A stretch of DNA of 64,000 nucleotides from Erwinia psidii. Lineage in GTDB: Bacteria > Pseudomonadota > Gammaproteobacteria > Enterobacterales > Enterobacteriaceae. The translations under genes and the position numbers were made by a program. Of the stretch, positions 43,739 through 52,895 are shown one piece after another. Below the pieces are notes generated by a model. It was not told the DNA's origin and ran no database searches. It worked only from the letters and a program-made list of their open reading frames with translations. Where the stretch lies: the NCBI RefSeq assembly GCF_003846135.1, contig NZ_RHHM01000001.1, positions 124,001-188,000 on the forward strand, given 5' to 3'. Numbering within the stretch: position 1 is the first letter of the stretch; each line of letters opens with the position of its first letter.

Positions 43739-44743
43739 TCAGTTGCTGCCGTTTTGACGCTGTAGCTGATCGCGAAGGTTAGGCGGGGTGCCCTTAATGG
43801 TCAGGGTATCCGTCGCTGGATCCCAGAAAATGCGCTCCCCCAATAACAACGCATCGAAATTCAGGGTTAACCCTCCCCCACTACCCGCGAATTTGGTCAG
43901 TTGACGTAATGTGCTGCGATCGGCTGGAAAGTGCTCTTCCAACGCGTAACCCTGCTCCTGAGTGAAAGCCTGAAAGGTTTGTTCCCCCAGTGGGGCCAGC
44001 TCACCGGATAACGCTTCCAGGGCAATCTCTTCACCCGCCTGCAACTGTTCATTACAGTAACTGTACACCTGCTGGCGATAGTTCTGGCGCTCATTCTTGT
44101 CCAGACTGGCCCGATCGCAGTAATCATCAACAGCCTGTAACAGCCCACGGTTTTGCGCTTTGGTATCCAGCCCGACACTGGCACCGAGAAAATCCATAAA
44201 AAAGTCGGCAACCTTACGGCCAACCCTGCCACGCAGAAACGTCAGATAGCGGGTCGATTCAGGATTGGTTTCCCATTCAGTCAGATCAATACGGGCAACA
44301 ATATCGGCATGATGGATATCAAGATAGTGCGTACTGCTGATATCCAGCTCTTCATTAACCCGCATACTGCTTTGGCTGTTAAGTACCGCGACCAGCAGAT
44401 ATTCCACCGCCAGATAACGATAATGCCCAAACAGAACAATACCGCCGTCAGCAAAGGGGTATTTAGCCAGCTCATCACGCAGGCGTGCTGTTGCAGCACG
44501 GCTGAACGCCAGAAAATCATCCTCGCCTTTGCGACAATGACGTAATGCAGCGGCCAGTTCACTCTCCTGATCGAACAAACCGTATGCTTTACTTTTGGCA
44601 CTGTAAACGCGATGCAGCTCTTCCATCATGGCGGTCACCGGGCCATTGGCAGGCAGCAAAGACTCACGTAACACCAGCTCCAGCGTCTGTTCATCGCGCT
44701 TGATCATCTGATGCAGGGCAATCTGGTCGATATCCAGACTCAT
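43739..44743 (-). CDS. yejK: Nucleoid-associated protein YejK (NdpA)
   Basis: A 334-residue protein of the 37-kDa nucleoid-associated family, starting [19 protein letters not shown]. It is known to be nucleoid-bound and to interact with topoisomerases in E. coli. The start at 44743 gives the E. coli length; an upstream in-frame start would add 19 residues without homology. It is divergent from yejL. Confidence 0.93.
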   Translation of the reverse strand: MSLDIDQIALHQMIKRDEQTLELVLRESLLPANGPVTAMMEELHRVYSAKSKAYGLFDQESELAAALRHCRKGEDDFLAFSRAATARLRDELAKYPFADGGIVLFGHYRYLAVEYLLVAVLNSQSSMRVNEELDISSTHYLDIHHADIVARIDLTEWETNPESTRYLTFLRGRVGRKVADFFMDFLGASVGLDTKAQNRGLLQAVDDYCDRASLDKNERQNYRQQVYSYCNEQLQAGEEIALEALSGELAPLGEQTFQAFTQEQGYALEEHFPADRSTLRQLTKFAGSGGGLTLNFDALLLGERIFWDPATDTLTIKGTPPNLRDQLQRQNGSN

Positions 44744-44903
44744 GGTAAACTCTCCTTTATGGGACCCAGGCGCGTATTCAATCACCCGGCGATGCAGCAA
44801 TCAACAGACAACAACATTAACCAATGCATTGCGATAAAAGTGCAGAAAAAATCGTACATTTACGGTAGGATATTGCCTTTTGATACTCAGTAAATTCGAC
44901 TCT

Positions 44904-45131
44904 ATGCCACAACAATCCCGATACAGTGACGAGCGCGTGGAAAAACTGCTCGCTGACATGGTTAATATTCTTGAAAAAGATCAGGCCCCGACCGATCTTT
45001 CCCTGATGGTTCTTGGAAATATGGTCACCAATTTGATCAATACCAGCGTATCATCCGCTCAGCGTAACGCGCTGGCACGTTCATTTGCTGACGCCCTGCA
45101 AGCGTCGGTACGTGAAGATAAAACACATTAA
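44904..45131 (+). CDS. yejL: YejL family (UPF0352) protein
   Basis: A 75-residue, mostly helical protein with the conserved block [19 protein letters not shown]. It has exactly the E. coli length. No molecular function is known. The frame is open eight codons upstream. It is followed after 21 bases by yejM, as in E. coli, so the pair is probably one transcript. Confidence 0.92.
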   Translation: MPQQSRYSDERVEKLLADMVNILEKDQAPTDLSLMVLGNMVTNLINTSVSSAQRNALARSFADALQASVREDKTH

Positions 45132-45152
45132 CGTGAAAATTTTGACCCTGAT

Positions 45153-46904
45153 ATGGTAACAAATCAGCAGCGCTACCGTGAAAAAGTCTCCCAGATGATA
45201 GGCTGGGGGCACTGGTTCGCCCTGTTTAATATCCTTTTTGCCTTTATCCTCGGTAGCCGTTACCTGTTTGTTTCTGACTGGCCAGCTTCGCTGGTAGGAC
45301 GTATTTACGCCTTTACCAGTTGGATTGGTCATTTCAGCTTTATCGTGTTCGCCACCTATCTGCTGATTATTTTTCCGCTGACCTTTGTGGTGATGTCACA
45401 ACGACTGCTTCGCTTTTTGTCCGCAATGGTTGCCACCACTGGGCTGACGCTGATTCTGGTGGATAGCGCCGTTTTTAATCGCTTCCATCTGCATCTTAAC
45501 CCGGTGGTGTGGGAACTGGTGGTCAACCCCGATCAAAGCGAACTGGCGCGAGACTGGCAACTCATGTTCATCAGCGTTCCGGCTATTTTCCTGGTGGAAA
45601 TGCTGTTTGCCACCTGGAGCTGGCAGAAACTGCGTAGCCTTGACCGGCGTAATTTCGGTAAGCCACTGGCGGTGCTCTTTATCGTGGCGTTTTGCACCAG
45701 CCACGTTATGTATATCTGGGCTGATGCAAATTTCTATCGCCCGATCACCATGCAGCGCTCTAACCTGCCGCTTTCCTATCCAATGACAGCGCGCCGTTTC
45801 CTTGAAAAGCATGGTCTGCTGGATGCACAGGAATACCAGCGTAGGCTGGTCGAACAGGGTAATCCTGAAGCCGTGTCGGTCGCTTACCCCCTAAATAACA
45901 TCACGTTTCGCGATGGCGGGACACGCAATAACTTGCTGGTGATTACCGTCGATGGGTTAAATGAGGCAACGCTTGCGAAATCGTTGCCTCATTTAACGCA
46001 GTTTGCCAATGATAATCTCAATTTTACCCAGCATTTCAGTGCTGGTAGCAGCTCTGATAGCGGCCTGTTTGGTTTGTTTTATGGCATTTCGCCCGGCTAC
46101 ATGGATGGCGTATTGTCGGCAAGAATGCCTTCGGCCCTTTTAGATGCGCTTGGCAGACAGGGATATCAGTTTGGTCTGTTCGCTTCTGATGGTTTTGCTT
46201 CCCCACTCTATCGACAGGCACTGCTGGCTGACTACTCATTACCGCTGTCCAAACAACAGCCCGATGAACAGACGGTCGCTCAATGGCAAACCTGGCTCGA
46301 AGGGCAAAACAACCCCAAAGCGCCGTGGTTCTCCTATCTTTCCCTGTCGGGGAAAGACGTGAGTGACAGCACCCCGGAAAAGTCAGTCCGCCATTATCAA
46401 CGCAACGCAGCTGCGGTGGATAATCAGATTCAAACGGTGCTGTCCACCTTGCAGGCTAAAGGCTTACTCAACAATACCGTGGTGGTGATTACCTCGCTGC
46501 ATGGCATGGCGCTGGATGGTGACACCAGCATGGGTAATCGTGCAAATTTGCGGGTGCCGCTGGTGATCCACTGGCCAAACACGCCGCCACAGCAGGTTAA
46601 CAAACTGACTAACCACCCGGATGTAATGGCGACCCTGATGCAACGTTTGCTGCATGTCAGTACCGCGACGTCTGATTATTCACAGGGTGAAGATCTGTTT
46701 GCGGCGCGCCGACGCAATGAGTGGGTAGCCAGTAGCAGCAACCGCCAGCTGGTGATAAACACACCGCAACTTACCCTGTTGCTGGACAATAACGGGAGCT
46801 ATACAGCATGGGACAATGCAGGCAACCGTTTGAAGGATCATAAACCGCAGTTGGCGTTGCTGTTGCAGGTGCTGACCGAAGAAAAGCGCTTTATTGCCAA
46901 TTAG
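45153..46904 (+). CDS. yejM: Inner-membrane LPS-homeostasis regulator YejM (PbgA/LapC)
   Basis: The 583-residue protein has five N-terminal membrane segments (to about residue 190), a basic linker, and a large periplasmic alkaline-phosphatase-like domain (VITVDGLN, then GHL-like and HWPNTPP segments). In E. coli YejM senses periplasmic lipid A and restrains LapB-FtsH degradation of LpxC. The C-terminal LLLQVLTEEKRFIAN block is conserved. The hydrolase fold lacks a full metal site in this family. It is the last conserved gene before tRNA-Pro. Confidence 0.94.
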   Translation: MVTNQQRYREKVSQMIGWGHWFALFNILFAFILGSRYLFVSDWPASLVGRIYAFTSWIGHFSFIVFATYLLIIFPLTFVVMSQRLLRFLSAMVATTGLTLILVDSAVFNRFHLHLNPVVWELVVNPDQSELARDWQLMFISVPAIFLVEMLFATWSWQKLRSLDRRNFGKPLAVLFIVAFCTSHVMYIWADANFYRPITMQRSNLPLSYPMTARRFLEKHGLLDAQEYQRRLVEQGNPEAVSVAYPLNNITFRDGGTRNNLLVITVDGLNEATLAKSLPHLTQFANDNLNFTQHFSAGSSSDSGLFGLFYGISPGYMDGVLSARMPSALLDALGRQGYQFGLFASDGFASPLYRQALLADYSLPLSKQQPDEQTVAQWQTWLEGQNNPKAPWFSYLSLSGKDVSDSTPEKSVRHYQRNAAAVDNQIQTVLSTLQAKGLLNNTVVVITSLHGMALDGDTSMGNRANLRVPLVIHWPNTPPQQVNKLTNHPDVMATLMQRLLHVSTATSDYSQGEDLFAARRRNEWVASSSNRQLVINTPQLTLLLDNNGSYTAWDNAGNRLKDHKPQLALLLQVLTEEKRFIAN

Positions 46905-46989
46905 CAATGGAATTGGCTAATTTCATAGCAGTCAACATGTTAGGCGCTTGCATTCGTAAAAGATTTCAGTAGAATCAGCTGTCAAATGT

Positions 46990-47066
46990 CGGCACGTAGC
47001 GCAGCCTGGTAGCGCACTGTCATGGGGTGTCAGGGGTCGGAGGTTCAAATCCTCTCGTGCCGACCA
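46990..47066 (+). tRNA. proL: tRNA-Pro (anticodon GGG)
   Basis: A 77-base cloverleaf with the acceptor stem CGGCACG pairing with CGTGCCG, encoded CCA end and T-arm GGTTCAAATCC. The anticodon GGG is at 47024-47026, preceded by T at position 33. It matches E. coli proL in sequence pattern and in its position after yejM. Its 3' part is the attachment site of the element that follows. Confidence 0.96.
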
Positions 47067-47069
47067 AAT
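47048..47069 (+). repeat. attL core (3' end of tRNA-Pro)
   Basis: These 22 bases (AATCCTCTCG then TGCCGACCAAAT) recur exactly at 56538-56559. The copy restores the tRNA 3' end after integration. Confidence 0.92.
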
Positions 47070-47103
47070 ACATATTCTGTTAGTACCGGTTACTGATGGA
47101 AAT

Positions 47104-47144
47104 CCCGCAAAAACCCGTATTCTCAATGAGTTTGCGGGTTTTTT
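47104..47144 (+). terminator. Terminator downstream of tRNA-Pro
   Basis: An 8-bp stem (CCCGCAAA 47104-47111 with TTTGCGGG 47131-47138) with a 19-base loop precedes a run of T. It lies inside the element and should insulate the integrase from tRNA transcription. Confidence 0.75.
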
Positions 47145-47189
47145 GTTGCCTGTAACTATCGGGACTGACCGTTTACAGACGGAAACTTT

Positions 47190-47240
47190 AGGACTAGATT
47201 TGGGACTAGTTGATCCTTAGTCCCAAAGGAGCTAGTCCCA
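47190..47240. promoter_or_regulatory. Cluster of TGGGACTAG motifs before int (candidate integrase arm sites)
   Basis: AGGACTAGA (47190-47198) and TGGGACTAG (47201-47209) point rightwards; their complements TTAGTCCCA (47217-47225) and CTAGTCCCA (47232-47240) point leftwards, with the int ribosome site AAGGAG between the last two. Two further copies of TGGGACTA lie near attR (56459, 56471). Position at both element ends suggests arm-type binding sites that also repress int. Confidence 0.6.
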
Positions 47241-47241
47241 T

Positions 47242-48486
47242 ATGGCAATCAGAACCACACCACTCACTGCTACACAGATAAAAAATGCCAGGACCTTTGA
47301 CAAAGAAATGACCCTTACCGATGGTGGAGGGCTAATCCTGATAGTGAAACCTTCAGGAGTAAAGACATGGCAACTTCGATATTACAAACCAGGTACAAGT
47401 AAACGCACGACTCTAACGCTGGGGAATTACCCAGAGCTGTCGTTGGCCGATGCCAGAGAACGTCGAATGAATGCAAAGGCACTGTTAGCAAGGAACATCG
47501 ATCCACAGCGCCACCAGCAGCAAAAACATGACGCTGAAGAATTACGCCGGGGAAACACCTTCCAGAAAGTGGCGGCTGAATGGTACGAGATGAAGAAAAG
47601 CCAGAATCTGGCTGCAAATACGATTAAGGACATTTGGCGATCGCTGGAAAAGTATGTATTCCCGGACATCGGCACGACGCCAATCAATGAACTCACTGCA
47701 CGTAAATTCGTCACTCTCCTCGAACCGATCAAAGCGCGAGGAAACCTTGAAACCCTGAAACGGGTTTTACAGCGTATCAATGAAGTAATGGATTTCGCAG
47801 CCAATAGCGGACTCATTGAGATAAACACCGCCATCAACGTCAGAAAAGCCTTCCCTACCCCTATCAAAAAGCATATGCCAACCATCAGGCCGGAACAGTT
47901 GCCTGAACTGATGAACTCGCTTTCTGTTGCCAGTATTGAACGTCAAACACGGTTACTCATTGAATGGCAGTTACTGACTGTAACTCGTCCGGTAGAAGCG
48001 GCTGAATGTCGTTGGGAAGAGATCAACCAGGCAGATAACACCTGGACGATACCAGCCGGACGAATGAAAATGCGCCGTGACCATGTGATCCCCCTGTCAA
48101 GCCAGGCACTGGCTGTACTGGATGCAATGAAACCAATCAGCGCCCTCCGTGAATATATTTTTCCCAGCTTTAAAGCTCCCACTAAACCGATGTGCAGCCA
48201 GAGTGCCAATGCCGCGTTGCGCCGTATGGGCTATCAGGGGGTGCTGGTGTCTCACGGACTACGCGCCATATTCAGCACCGCAGCGAATGAGGAAGGATTC
48301 GAGCCAGACGTGATAGAAGCTGCCCTCGCCCACGTTGATACTAACGAAGTACGCCGCGCCTACAATCGCAGCAACTATCTGGAAAAACGCATTGTGCTTA
48401 TGCGCTGGTGGGGTGAGTTCGTCGAAAATGCAGCTACCGGAATAACCATTGCCAATGGTACTCGTGGAATGAGGGCGGTTTTATGA
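47242..48486 (+). CDS. int: P4-type tyrosine integrase
   Basis: The 414-residue recombinase starts with the DUF4102 arm-binding domain (residues 1-90; LTDGGGLILIVKPSGVKTW). A core-binding domain follows (about 105-205). The catalytic domain carries Arg249 (TVTRPVEA), His338 and Arg341 (HGLRA), His364 (LAHVDTNEV) and the nucleophile Tyr374 (RAYNRSNYL). All five active-site residues are present, so it is probably functional. It lies just inside attL, reads away from the tRNA, and overlaps the next gene by four bases. Confidence 0.95.
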   Translation: MAIRTTPLTATQIKNARTFDKEMTLTDGGGLILIVKPSGVKTWQLRYYKPGTSKRTTLTLGNYPELSLADARERRMNAKALLARNIDPQRHQQQKHDAEELRRGNTFQKVAAEWYEMKKSQNLAANTIKDIWRSLEKYVFPDIGTTPINELTARKFVTLLEPIKARGNLETLKRVLQRINEVMDFAANSGLIEINTAINVRKAFPTPIKKHMPTIRPEQLPELMNSLSVASIERQTRLLIEWQLLTVTRPVEAAECRWEEINQADNTWTIPAGRMKMRRDHVIPLSSQALAVLDAMKPISALREYIFPSFKAPTKPMCSQSANAALRRMGYQGVLVSHGLRAIFSTAANEEGFEPDVIEAALAHVDTNEVRRAYNRSNYLEKRIVLMRWWGEFVENAATGITIANGTRGMRAVL

Positions 48487-49109
48487 CAGATAATATTATT
48501 AATTTACCAAATCATATACGCCGCCAACGGACCGTAAGCGCTGAACAGGTAGCCCTGGCTATGGCGGGTGTTTATGATTGCCTTCACTTAAGGGACTTAG
48601 ATCGTCACTCAGATGTTCATAATGTTGCGGTTTCGTATTGGCATATAATTCTTTATGAGGTGCGTTCTGGAAAACTAACTTACAAAAACAAGTGGCAAGA
48701 TATAGGTGAGAATATTGTTGGTGCAGAATTCTACTCTAATGAAATATGGCCCTGGGCTTTGAAAGAACTTTCTGATGAAAGTCCCTGGTATTCACCTGAT
48801 GGTTCTGCCCTGCCAGCACTAAAATCGAACTCATTATATCCTCGTGACATGCCCCCAACGTTAAGAAAAAGTTTCCCTCCTCAAAATGCGGCACTCCTGC
48901 TGATAGCAGCCCTTACACGGACCTTAGCTGGTAAGCACAAAGGCGTTTACACATGGGGAAAAGACATTAACAAAAGCAAAATTGCGCAAGATGCAGCAGA
49001 GGCCATAGCTGGTTTTATGGATGGATATACAAATGACAAAACAGAGTCCTTCAGAAAACTGATTGCCGAAGCGCTACAAAGCTATCCTGAAAACCCTGAA
49101 GATTATTAA
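48483..49109 (+). CDS. Uncharacterised protein co-translated with the integrase
   Basis: The 208-residue soluble protein begins at an ATGA overlap with the int stop. It has no signal peptide, membrane segment or recognisable catalytic motif. The N-terminal 35 residues (IRRQRTVSAEQVALAMAG) could form helices; a Trp- and Pro-rich middle (WYSPDGSALP) and a helical C-terminus follow. Base composition is clearly more AT-rich than the core genome. Coupling with int suggests a role tied to excision or maintenance, but no function can be given. Confidence 0.72.
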   Translation: MTDNIINLPNHIRRQRTVSAEQVALAMAGVYDCLHLRDLDRHSDVHNVAVSYWHIILYEVRSGKLTYKNKWQDIGENIVGAEFYSNEIWPWALKELSDESPWYSPDGSALPALKSNSLYPRDMPPTLRKSFPPQNAALLLIAALTRTLAGKHKGVYTWGKDINKSKIAQDAAEAIAGFMDGYTNDKTESFRKLIAEALQSYPENPEDY

Positions 49110-49327
49110 CTAACCATATGCAAGGATGCTTTTTATTACCAAACTTTCAACATGGGAATTTTTTCTTTCCCAAACCTCCACCCTGATTCGGCCATTAAAT
49201 AAAAAAATTACCAGTCATCAATTTTTTCTCACCAACTTTATTTTTTTACCACCACACTTTTCATCATTTTATCGGTTAACTACTTGTACTGACCGGATGT
49301 TACCGGTTGTAGTGGAGATATGGAGTT
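49110..49327. other. AT-rich gap with probable promoter of the AlpA-like gene
   Basis: This stretch is T-rich, with several pyrimidine runs and a TACCGG repeat near 49290-49310 (GATGTTACCGG then TTG). A reading frame starting at 49126 is dominated by T-rich codons and has no ribosome site, so I do not call it. Confidence 0.4.
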
Positions 49328-49525
49328 ATGAACCTTTTAGACCGAAAAATACTACTCAAGAAAGAAGTTAAAGCGATCCTGCGCTTGAGTTCGGACAGTT
49401 CCTTTCAGGAAATGATCAACGCTGGTGAATTTCCAAAAGGTTTCCGTGTAGGCCTGCGCCGAGTTGGCTGGTTTGAAGATGAAGTAAATAACTGGTTGGC
49501 AAAACGTCTGGCAGAACGTGAGTAA
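49328..49525 (+). CDS. AlpA-family small DNA-binding regulator
   Basis: A 65-residue MerR-like single-helix-turn-helix protein. LLKKEVKAILRLSSDSSFQEMINAGEFPKGFRVG followed by a conserved Trp (VGWFEDEVNNWLAKR) is the AlpA/excisionase pattern. In P4 and related elements such proteins (Vis, AlpA) act as excision factor and repressor of int. A GGAG-like site precedes ATG 49328. It leads into two small overlapping genes and the ATPase. Confidence 0.85.
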   Translation: MNLLDRKILLKKEVKAILRLSSDSSFQEMINAGEFPKGFRVGLRRVGWFEDEVNNWLAKRLAERE

Positions 49526-49542
49526 TCAACGAGGTTACCAGT

Positions 49543-49725
49543 ATGAATAGTCGAACAAATATTCCTTATTGTCAGAGAGCGATAAACTGCAAGCGACGCC
49601 TGGCCGGTGCTGTGGATGCGGCGGCGTTCTCTGCTGACGTGGCCGTTACCCGCTCAGGGGAATTACTGAGAACGGCCACCATAACCGGCAGGACGACAGC
49701 GGTAATGCGGAGCGTTGCGCGATGA
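49543..49725 (+). CDS. Small uncharacterised protein upstream of the DUF927 gene
   Basis: A 60-residue, Arg- and Ala-rich basic protein. ATG 49543 follows a GAGG motif nine bases upstream, and its stop overlaps the next start by four bases (ATGA). The overlap suggests translational coupling to the ATPase gene. No family is recognised. Some P4-like elements have a similarly placed small frame whose product is unknown. Confidence 0.5.
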   Translation: MNSRTNIPYCQRAINCKRRLAGAVDAAAFSADVAVTRSGELLRTATITGRTTAVMRSVAR

Positions 49726-51857
49726 AATCTGCACCGAACGTTAAGCAACTGCCAAAAGATAAATTCACCGAGGCGGTTATTTTTGCCGGTGCTGATGCAC
49801 ACAGCCACGCCAGCGCGTGGGAGGAGGATTACGGCAAAAAGATAGCCGGAGACACCATCCCGCCGATTTATCTGGGGCCAAAGCAGCTGGCGGAGCTGGA
49901 TAACCTCCGCATTATCGACAAAGGCCGCCGCGCTGCCCGCGTCTATCTGGCGGGCGAGATTGAGCCGATCATGATTAACGCCATTGGTGAAAAGCTGGCG
50001 CTGGCCGGGGTGCAGGATGCAGCGCTGTACAGGGGAATAACCGACCGGCAGCCGGAGGACTGGCGGGAATATTTAGCCAGGGTGCGTGAGCAGTCCGGAC
50101 GCGGCGAAAGCCTGGTTGACGATATGCGCAAAGCAACCGGCAATCGTGCGCCGCTGGACGAGCTGGCCCCTCGCGTGGAGGCCCGCGCTGGTGGGCTGTA
50201 CTGGGTCATGCCCAAAATTGATAAATCCGGAGAGCTTCAGCGCCCCGGCCAGTGGTTATGCGGCAGGGTGGACGTGTTGGGGACCGGCGTGGGTGACGGT
50301 ACCGATTTTGTTGTTTTGCGCTGGCAGCCACCCGGCAACCGTCCGGAACGTACTGAAGCTATCGCAGCGGGTGATATCGGCAATCGTGAGGGTTGGTCAC
50401 GCCTGAGCAATCGCGGGTTGCGCGTCACGGCCAAAACCCATCTTCGTGCCATTCTGGCCGACCATCTTACGGACAGCGACAACGGGGAGCTGTGGAACGT
50501 TGCCACGCTGTCCGGGTGGCAGCACGGCGTTTACGTCATGCCAGACGGGGAAATTATCGGCGACAGTGAAAAGCGCGTGATTTTCCACGGACGCAGCGCC
50601 ACGGCGTCCGGTCATACCGTGGCGGGAACCGCACAGAGCTGGCGTGAAAATGTCGCCGCGCTGGTAGCGGGCAATCCGTCGATGATGCTGGGCGTTGCCG
50701 CTGCGCTGGCGGCTCCGCTAATCGGACTGGTGGGGGCTGACGGGTTCGGTGTGCATTTCTTCCAACAGTCCAGCGCCGGTAAAACCACCACGGCCAGTAT
50801 TGCCAGCAGCCTTTACGGAAACCCGGAGATGTTGCGCCTGACGTGGTACGGCACGGCGCTGGGTATCGCCAATGAAGCACAGGCACACCATGACGGTCTG
50901 CTGGCGCTGGATGAAGTTGGACAGGGAGCAGACCCCAAATCAGTAGCCACCTCGGCTTACACGCTGTTCAACGGTTCAGGAAAACTACAGGGGGCAAAAG
51001 ATGGTGGCAACCGGGAGTTAAAACGCTGGCGCACCGTTGCCATAAGCACCGGGGAAATGGACATTGAAACCTATCTGTTGAGCCAGGGTATCAGGCCCAA
51101 AGCGGGGCAACTGGTGCGCCTGCTTAACGTTCCTCTGGAAAAGGCCACGGTGTTTCACGGCCTGCCATCGGGCAAGGCCCATGCTGATGCCCTTCGTGAT
51201 GCATGGGCGCTACACCACGGCGCGGCGGGGCGTGAGTGGGTGCGCTGGCTTGCCGACCACCAGCAGGAGGCTCAGGAGGCCGCAGGGGCTGCACGGGAAC
51301 GCTGGCGCGGTCTTATCCCTGAAAGTTACGGGGAACAGGTTCACCGCGTCGGAGAACGCTTTGCCGTGATGGAGGCCGCATTGCTGCTGGCAGGCCATAT
51401 CACCGGCTGGGATGCGCAGGCCTGCCGGGATGCCGTTCAGCACAGCTTTAATGCCTGGGTGGCCGAATTTGGTACCGGCAACAAAGAGCACCAGCAGATT
51501 GTTGAGCAGGCCGCAGCGTTTCTTAATGCCTTTGGTATGAGCCGGTTTGCTCCGCTGAATTATGACCCGCGAGATTTACCGATCCCCGAACTGATGGGAT
51601 ATCGCGATAACGGTGAACAATACGATGATCCATTGCTGTTCTACGTGCTGCCCGCACCGTTTAAAAAGTATGTCGCCGGGAGCCACAACAAAGACGCCAC
51701 CGCGCGGATACTCCATGAAGCCGGAATGCTCAAAAAACCCACCAGCGGTAAAAACTGGCAGATAAGAACGCCGCGCCTGAAGCACCTGAATAATGCCAGG
51801 CCCTGGGCATACGTTCTGCTGTTTGCACCGGGATCGGAAGAAAGCACACCCGAATAG
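49722..51857 (+). CDS. DUF927-domain ATPase (putative replicative helicase of the element)
   Basis: A 711-residue protein with a central DUF927 domain (about residues 155-440). The P-loop SSAGKTT has Lys354, and Walker B LLALDEVGQ has Asp397-Glu398. The first about 110 residues resemble the end of a TOPRIM/primase-like module but lack a clear primase motif. A helical C-terminal part could bind DNA. Related proteins in P4-like satellites are thought to act in replication as helicases, sometimes joined to a primase. An iteron array starts 23 bases after the stop and is the likely target. Exact activity is inference. Confidence 0.82.
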   Translation: MKSAPNVKQLPKDKFTEAVIFAGADAHSHASAWEEDYGKKIAGDTIPPIYLGPKQLAELDNLRIIDKGRRAARVYLAGEIEPIMINAIGEKLALAGVQDAALYRGITDRQPEDWREYLARVREQSGRGESLVDDMRKATGNRAPLDELAPRVEARAGGLYWVMPKIDKSGELQRPGQWLCGRVDVLGTGVGDGTDFVVLRWQPPGNRPERTEAIAAGDIGNREGWSRLSNRGLRVTAKTHLRAILADHLTDSDNGELWNVATLSGWQHGVYVMPDGEIIGDSEKRVIFHGRSATASGHTVAGTAQSWRENVAALVAGNPSMMLGVAAALAAPLIGLVGADGFGVHFFQQSSAGKTTTASIASSLYGNPEMLRLTWYGTALGIANEAQAHHDGLLALDEVGQGADPKSVATSAYTLFNGSGKLQGAKDGGNRELKRWRTVAISTGEMDIETYLLSQGIRPKAGQLVRLLNVPLEKATVFHGLPSGKAHADALRDAWALHHGAAGREWVRWLADHQQEAQEAAGAARERWRGLIPESYGEQVHRVGERFAVMEAALLLAGHITGWDAQACRDAVQHSFNAWVAEFGTGNKEHQQIVEQAAAFLNAFGMSRFAPLNYDPRDLPIPELMGYRDNGEQYDDPLLFYVLPAPFKKYVAGSHNKDATARILHEAGMLKKPTSGKNWQIRTPRLKHLNNARPWAYVLLFAPGSEESTPE

Positions 51858-51879
51858 CTTACACGTGCGCGTAAAACGA

Positions 51880-52156
51880 CTTATCCCACTTATCCCGGAG
51901 GTATATATAAAAGATTAACTTATTGTTTTTAAAGTGTATGAATGCTTATTTCTGGGATAAAAGTGGGACAGGTTGGGGGCGTTTTGGGATAAGCCAGGGC
52001 TATTCTGGGATAAGTTCGCCTCTGCTGGTGGCCGGGACAGGTCGAAAACAGGTCAACTTGTCCCAAAATCAGGGCAACTTATCCCAGAAATAAAAAGCAC
52101 TTTCAGTTAAATCATTTAGTTACGGCATTTGGGACAAATGGGACAGGTGGGATAAG
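51880..52156. repeat. Iteron array TGGGA(T/C)A(A/G)G, candidate replication origin
   Basis: About twelve 9-bp copies lie in 277 bases. Rightward copies start at 51953, 51964 (7 bases), 51985, 52006, 52033 (CGGGACAG), 52130, 52139 and 52148, the last three in direct tandem. Leftward copies are at 51880 and 51889 (tandem), 52057 and 52078. An AT-rich segment (51901-51952) lies between two clusters and another at 52088-52125. Iterons plus AT-rich segments next to a helicase gene are the layout of plasmid and satellite-phage origins. Confidence 0.7.
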
Positions 52157-52394
52157 CCGTTTTGTATATCTATAATCCCGTTTTCCCTTCTGCATCCAGC
52201 CGCGGATTGAAATGTGTTACCACTAACCAGCCGCAGGTTAATCATTATTTCTTGCCAGCTAATACTGGTCGGCGTTATTCTCGCCTCGTTGCTCCAACGT
52301 GGGCGACCAGGTTTAGCAGCCTGAAGCAAAGCGCGGGATTACCGCTAAATATTCAGCGGTTTCTGTACCCGTAAAGGACAAGTCACGCCCAATT

Positions 52395-52500
52395 ATGGTG
52401 GGGCGTGGTAGGGGAGCGCTCGCGCTCGCCGGGTTTCGCTTTGACCGGTCTGCTAACCCTGCTACGCCTCACCACCCCATTTAGCAGTGGTCTGGTGAGG
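52395..52500. other. GC-rich structured segment after the iterons
   Basis: Contains GCTCGCGCTCGCC and a hairpin with stem CCTCACCA (52467-52474) and TGGTGAGG (52493-52500), with further CCAC/GTGG pairing inside the loop. It lies between the iterons and the small gene at 52529. It could be a non-coding RNA or a regulatory structure; no coding sequence is evident from 51858 to 52528. Confidence 0.35.
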
Positions 52501-52528
52501 TTCTAAACTTCAAAGTGAGATTACTGGT

Positions 52529-52768
52529 ATGGATACCGAAAAAACTTCTTCCGGGTTCTTAACCTTCCTTGATGATGGCATGTTTACCGCAACGGATATC
52601 TCTGAGCCTGAATTACTGGATCAGTGCCGTGCTCTTGTATTTGCCATAACCGAACTAACCAACACTACCGCGCGGGATTGTCTTACATGGGTAATGATGG
52701 AGCGGGTAGAACTTCTGAGACAAAAAATGGATGAGGGGGAAAATACTCTGACAGAACATCGCAGTTAA
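52529..52768 (+). CDS. Small uncharacterised protein
   Basis: A 79-residue acidic protein (MDTEKTSSGFLTFLDDG at the start, then a helical C-terminal half with many Glu, Leu and Met). There is no recognised domain. A weak GTGAG site lies about ten bases before ATG. Codon use looks like that of a real gene rather than a chance frame. It lies within the element between the origin-like region and the TGCGCA repeats. Confidence 0.5.
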   Translation: MDTEKTSSGFLTFLDDGMFTATDISEPELLDQCRALVFAITELTNTTARDCLTWVMMERVELLRQKMDEGENTLTEHRS

Positions 52769-52895
52769 GTATAAATAACCTTCAAAACCTTGCACTGGCC
52801 TTCAGAAAAGTTGTGGAAGGTCAGTCCTCCGGGTGGCTCCAGGCAATAATCCCACCGATAGAACTCCGCCCTGCTGTTCCCGACCTGCTGCAAAT

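Noticed and set aside
49126..49371. 81-codon frame upstream of the AlpA-like gene
   Set aside because: T-rich, no ribosome site, and it overlaps the well-supported AlpA-like start.
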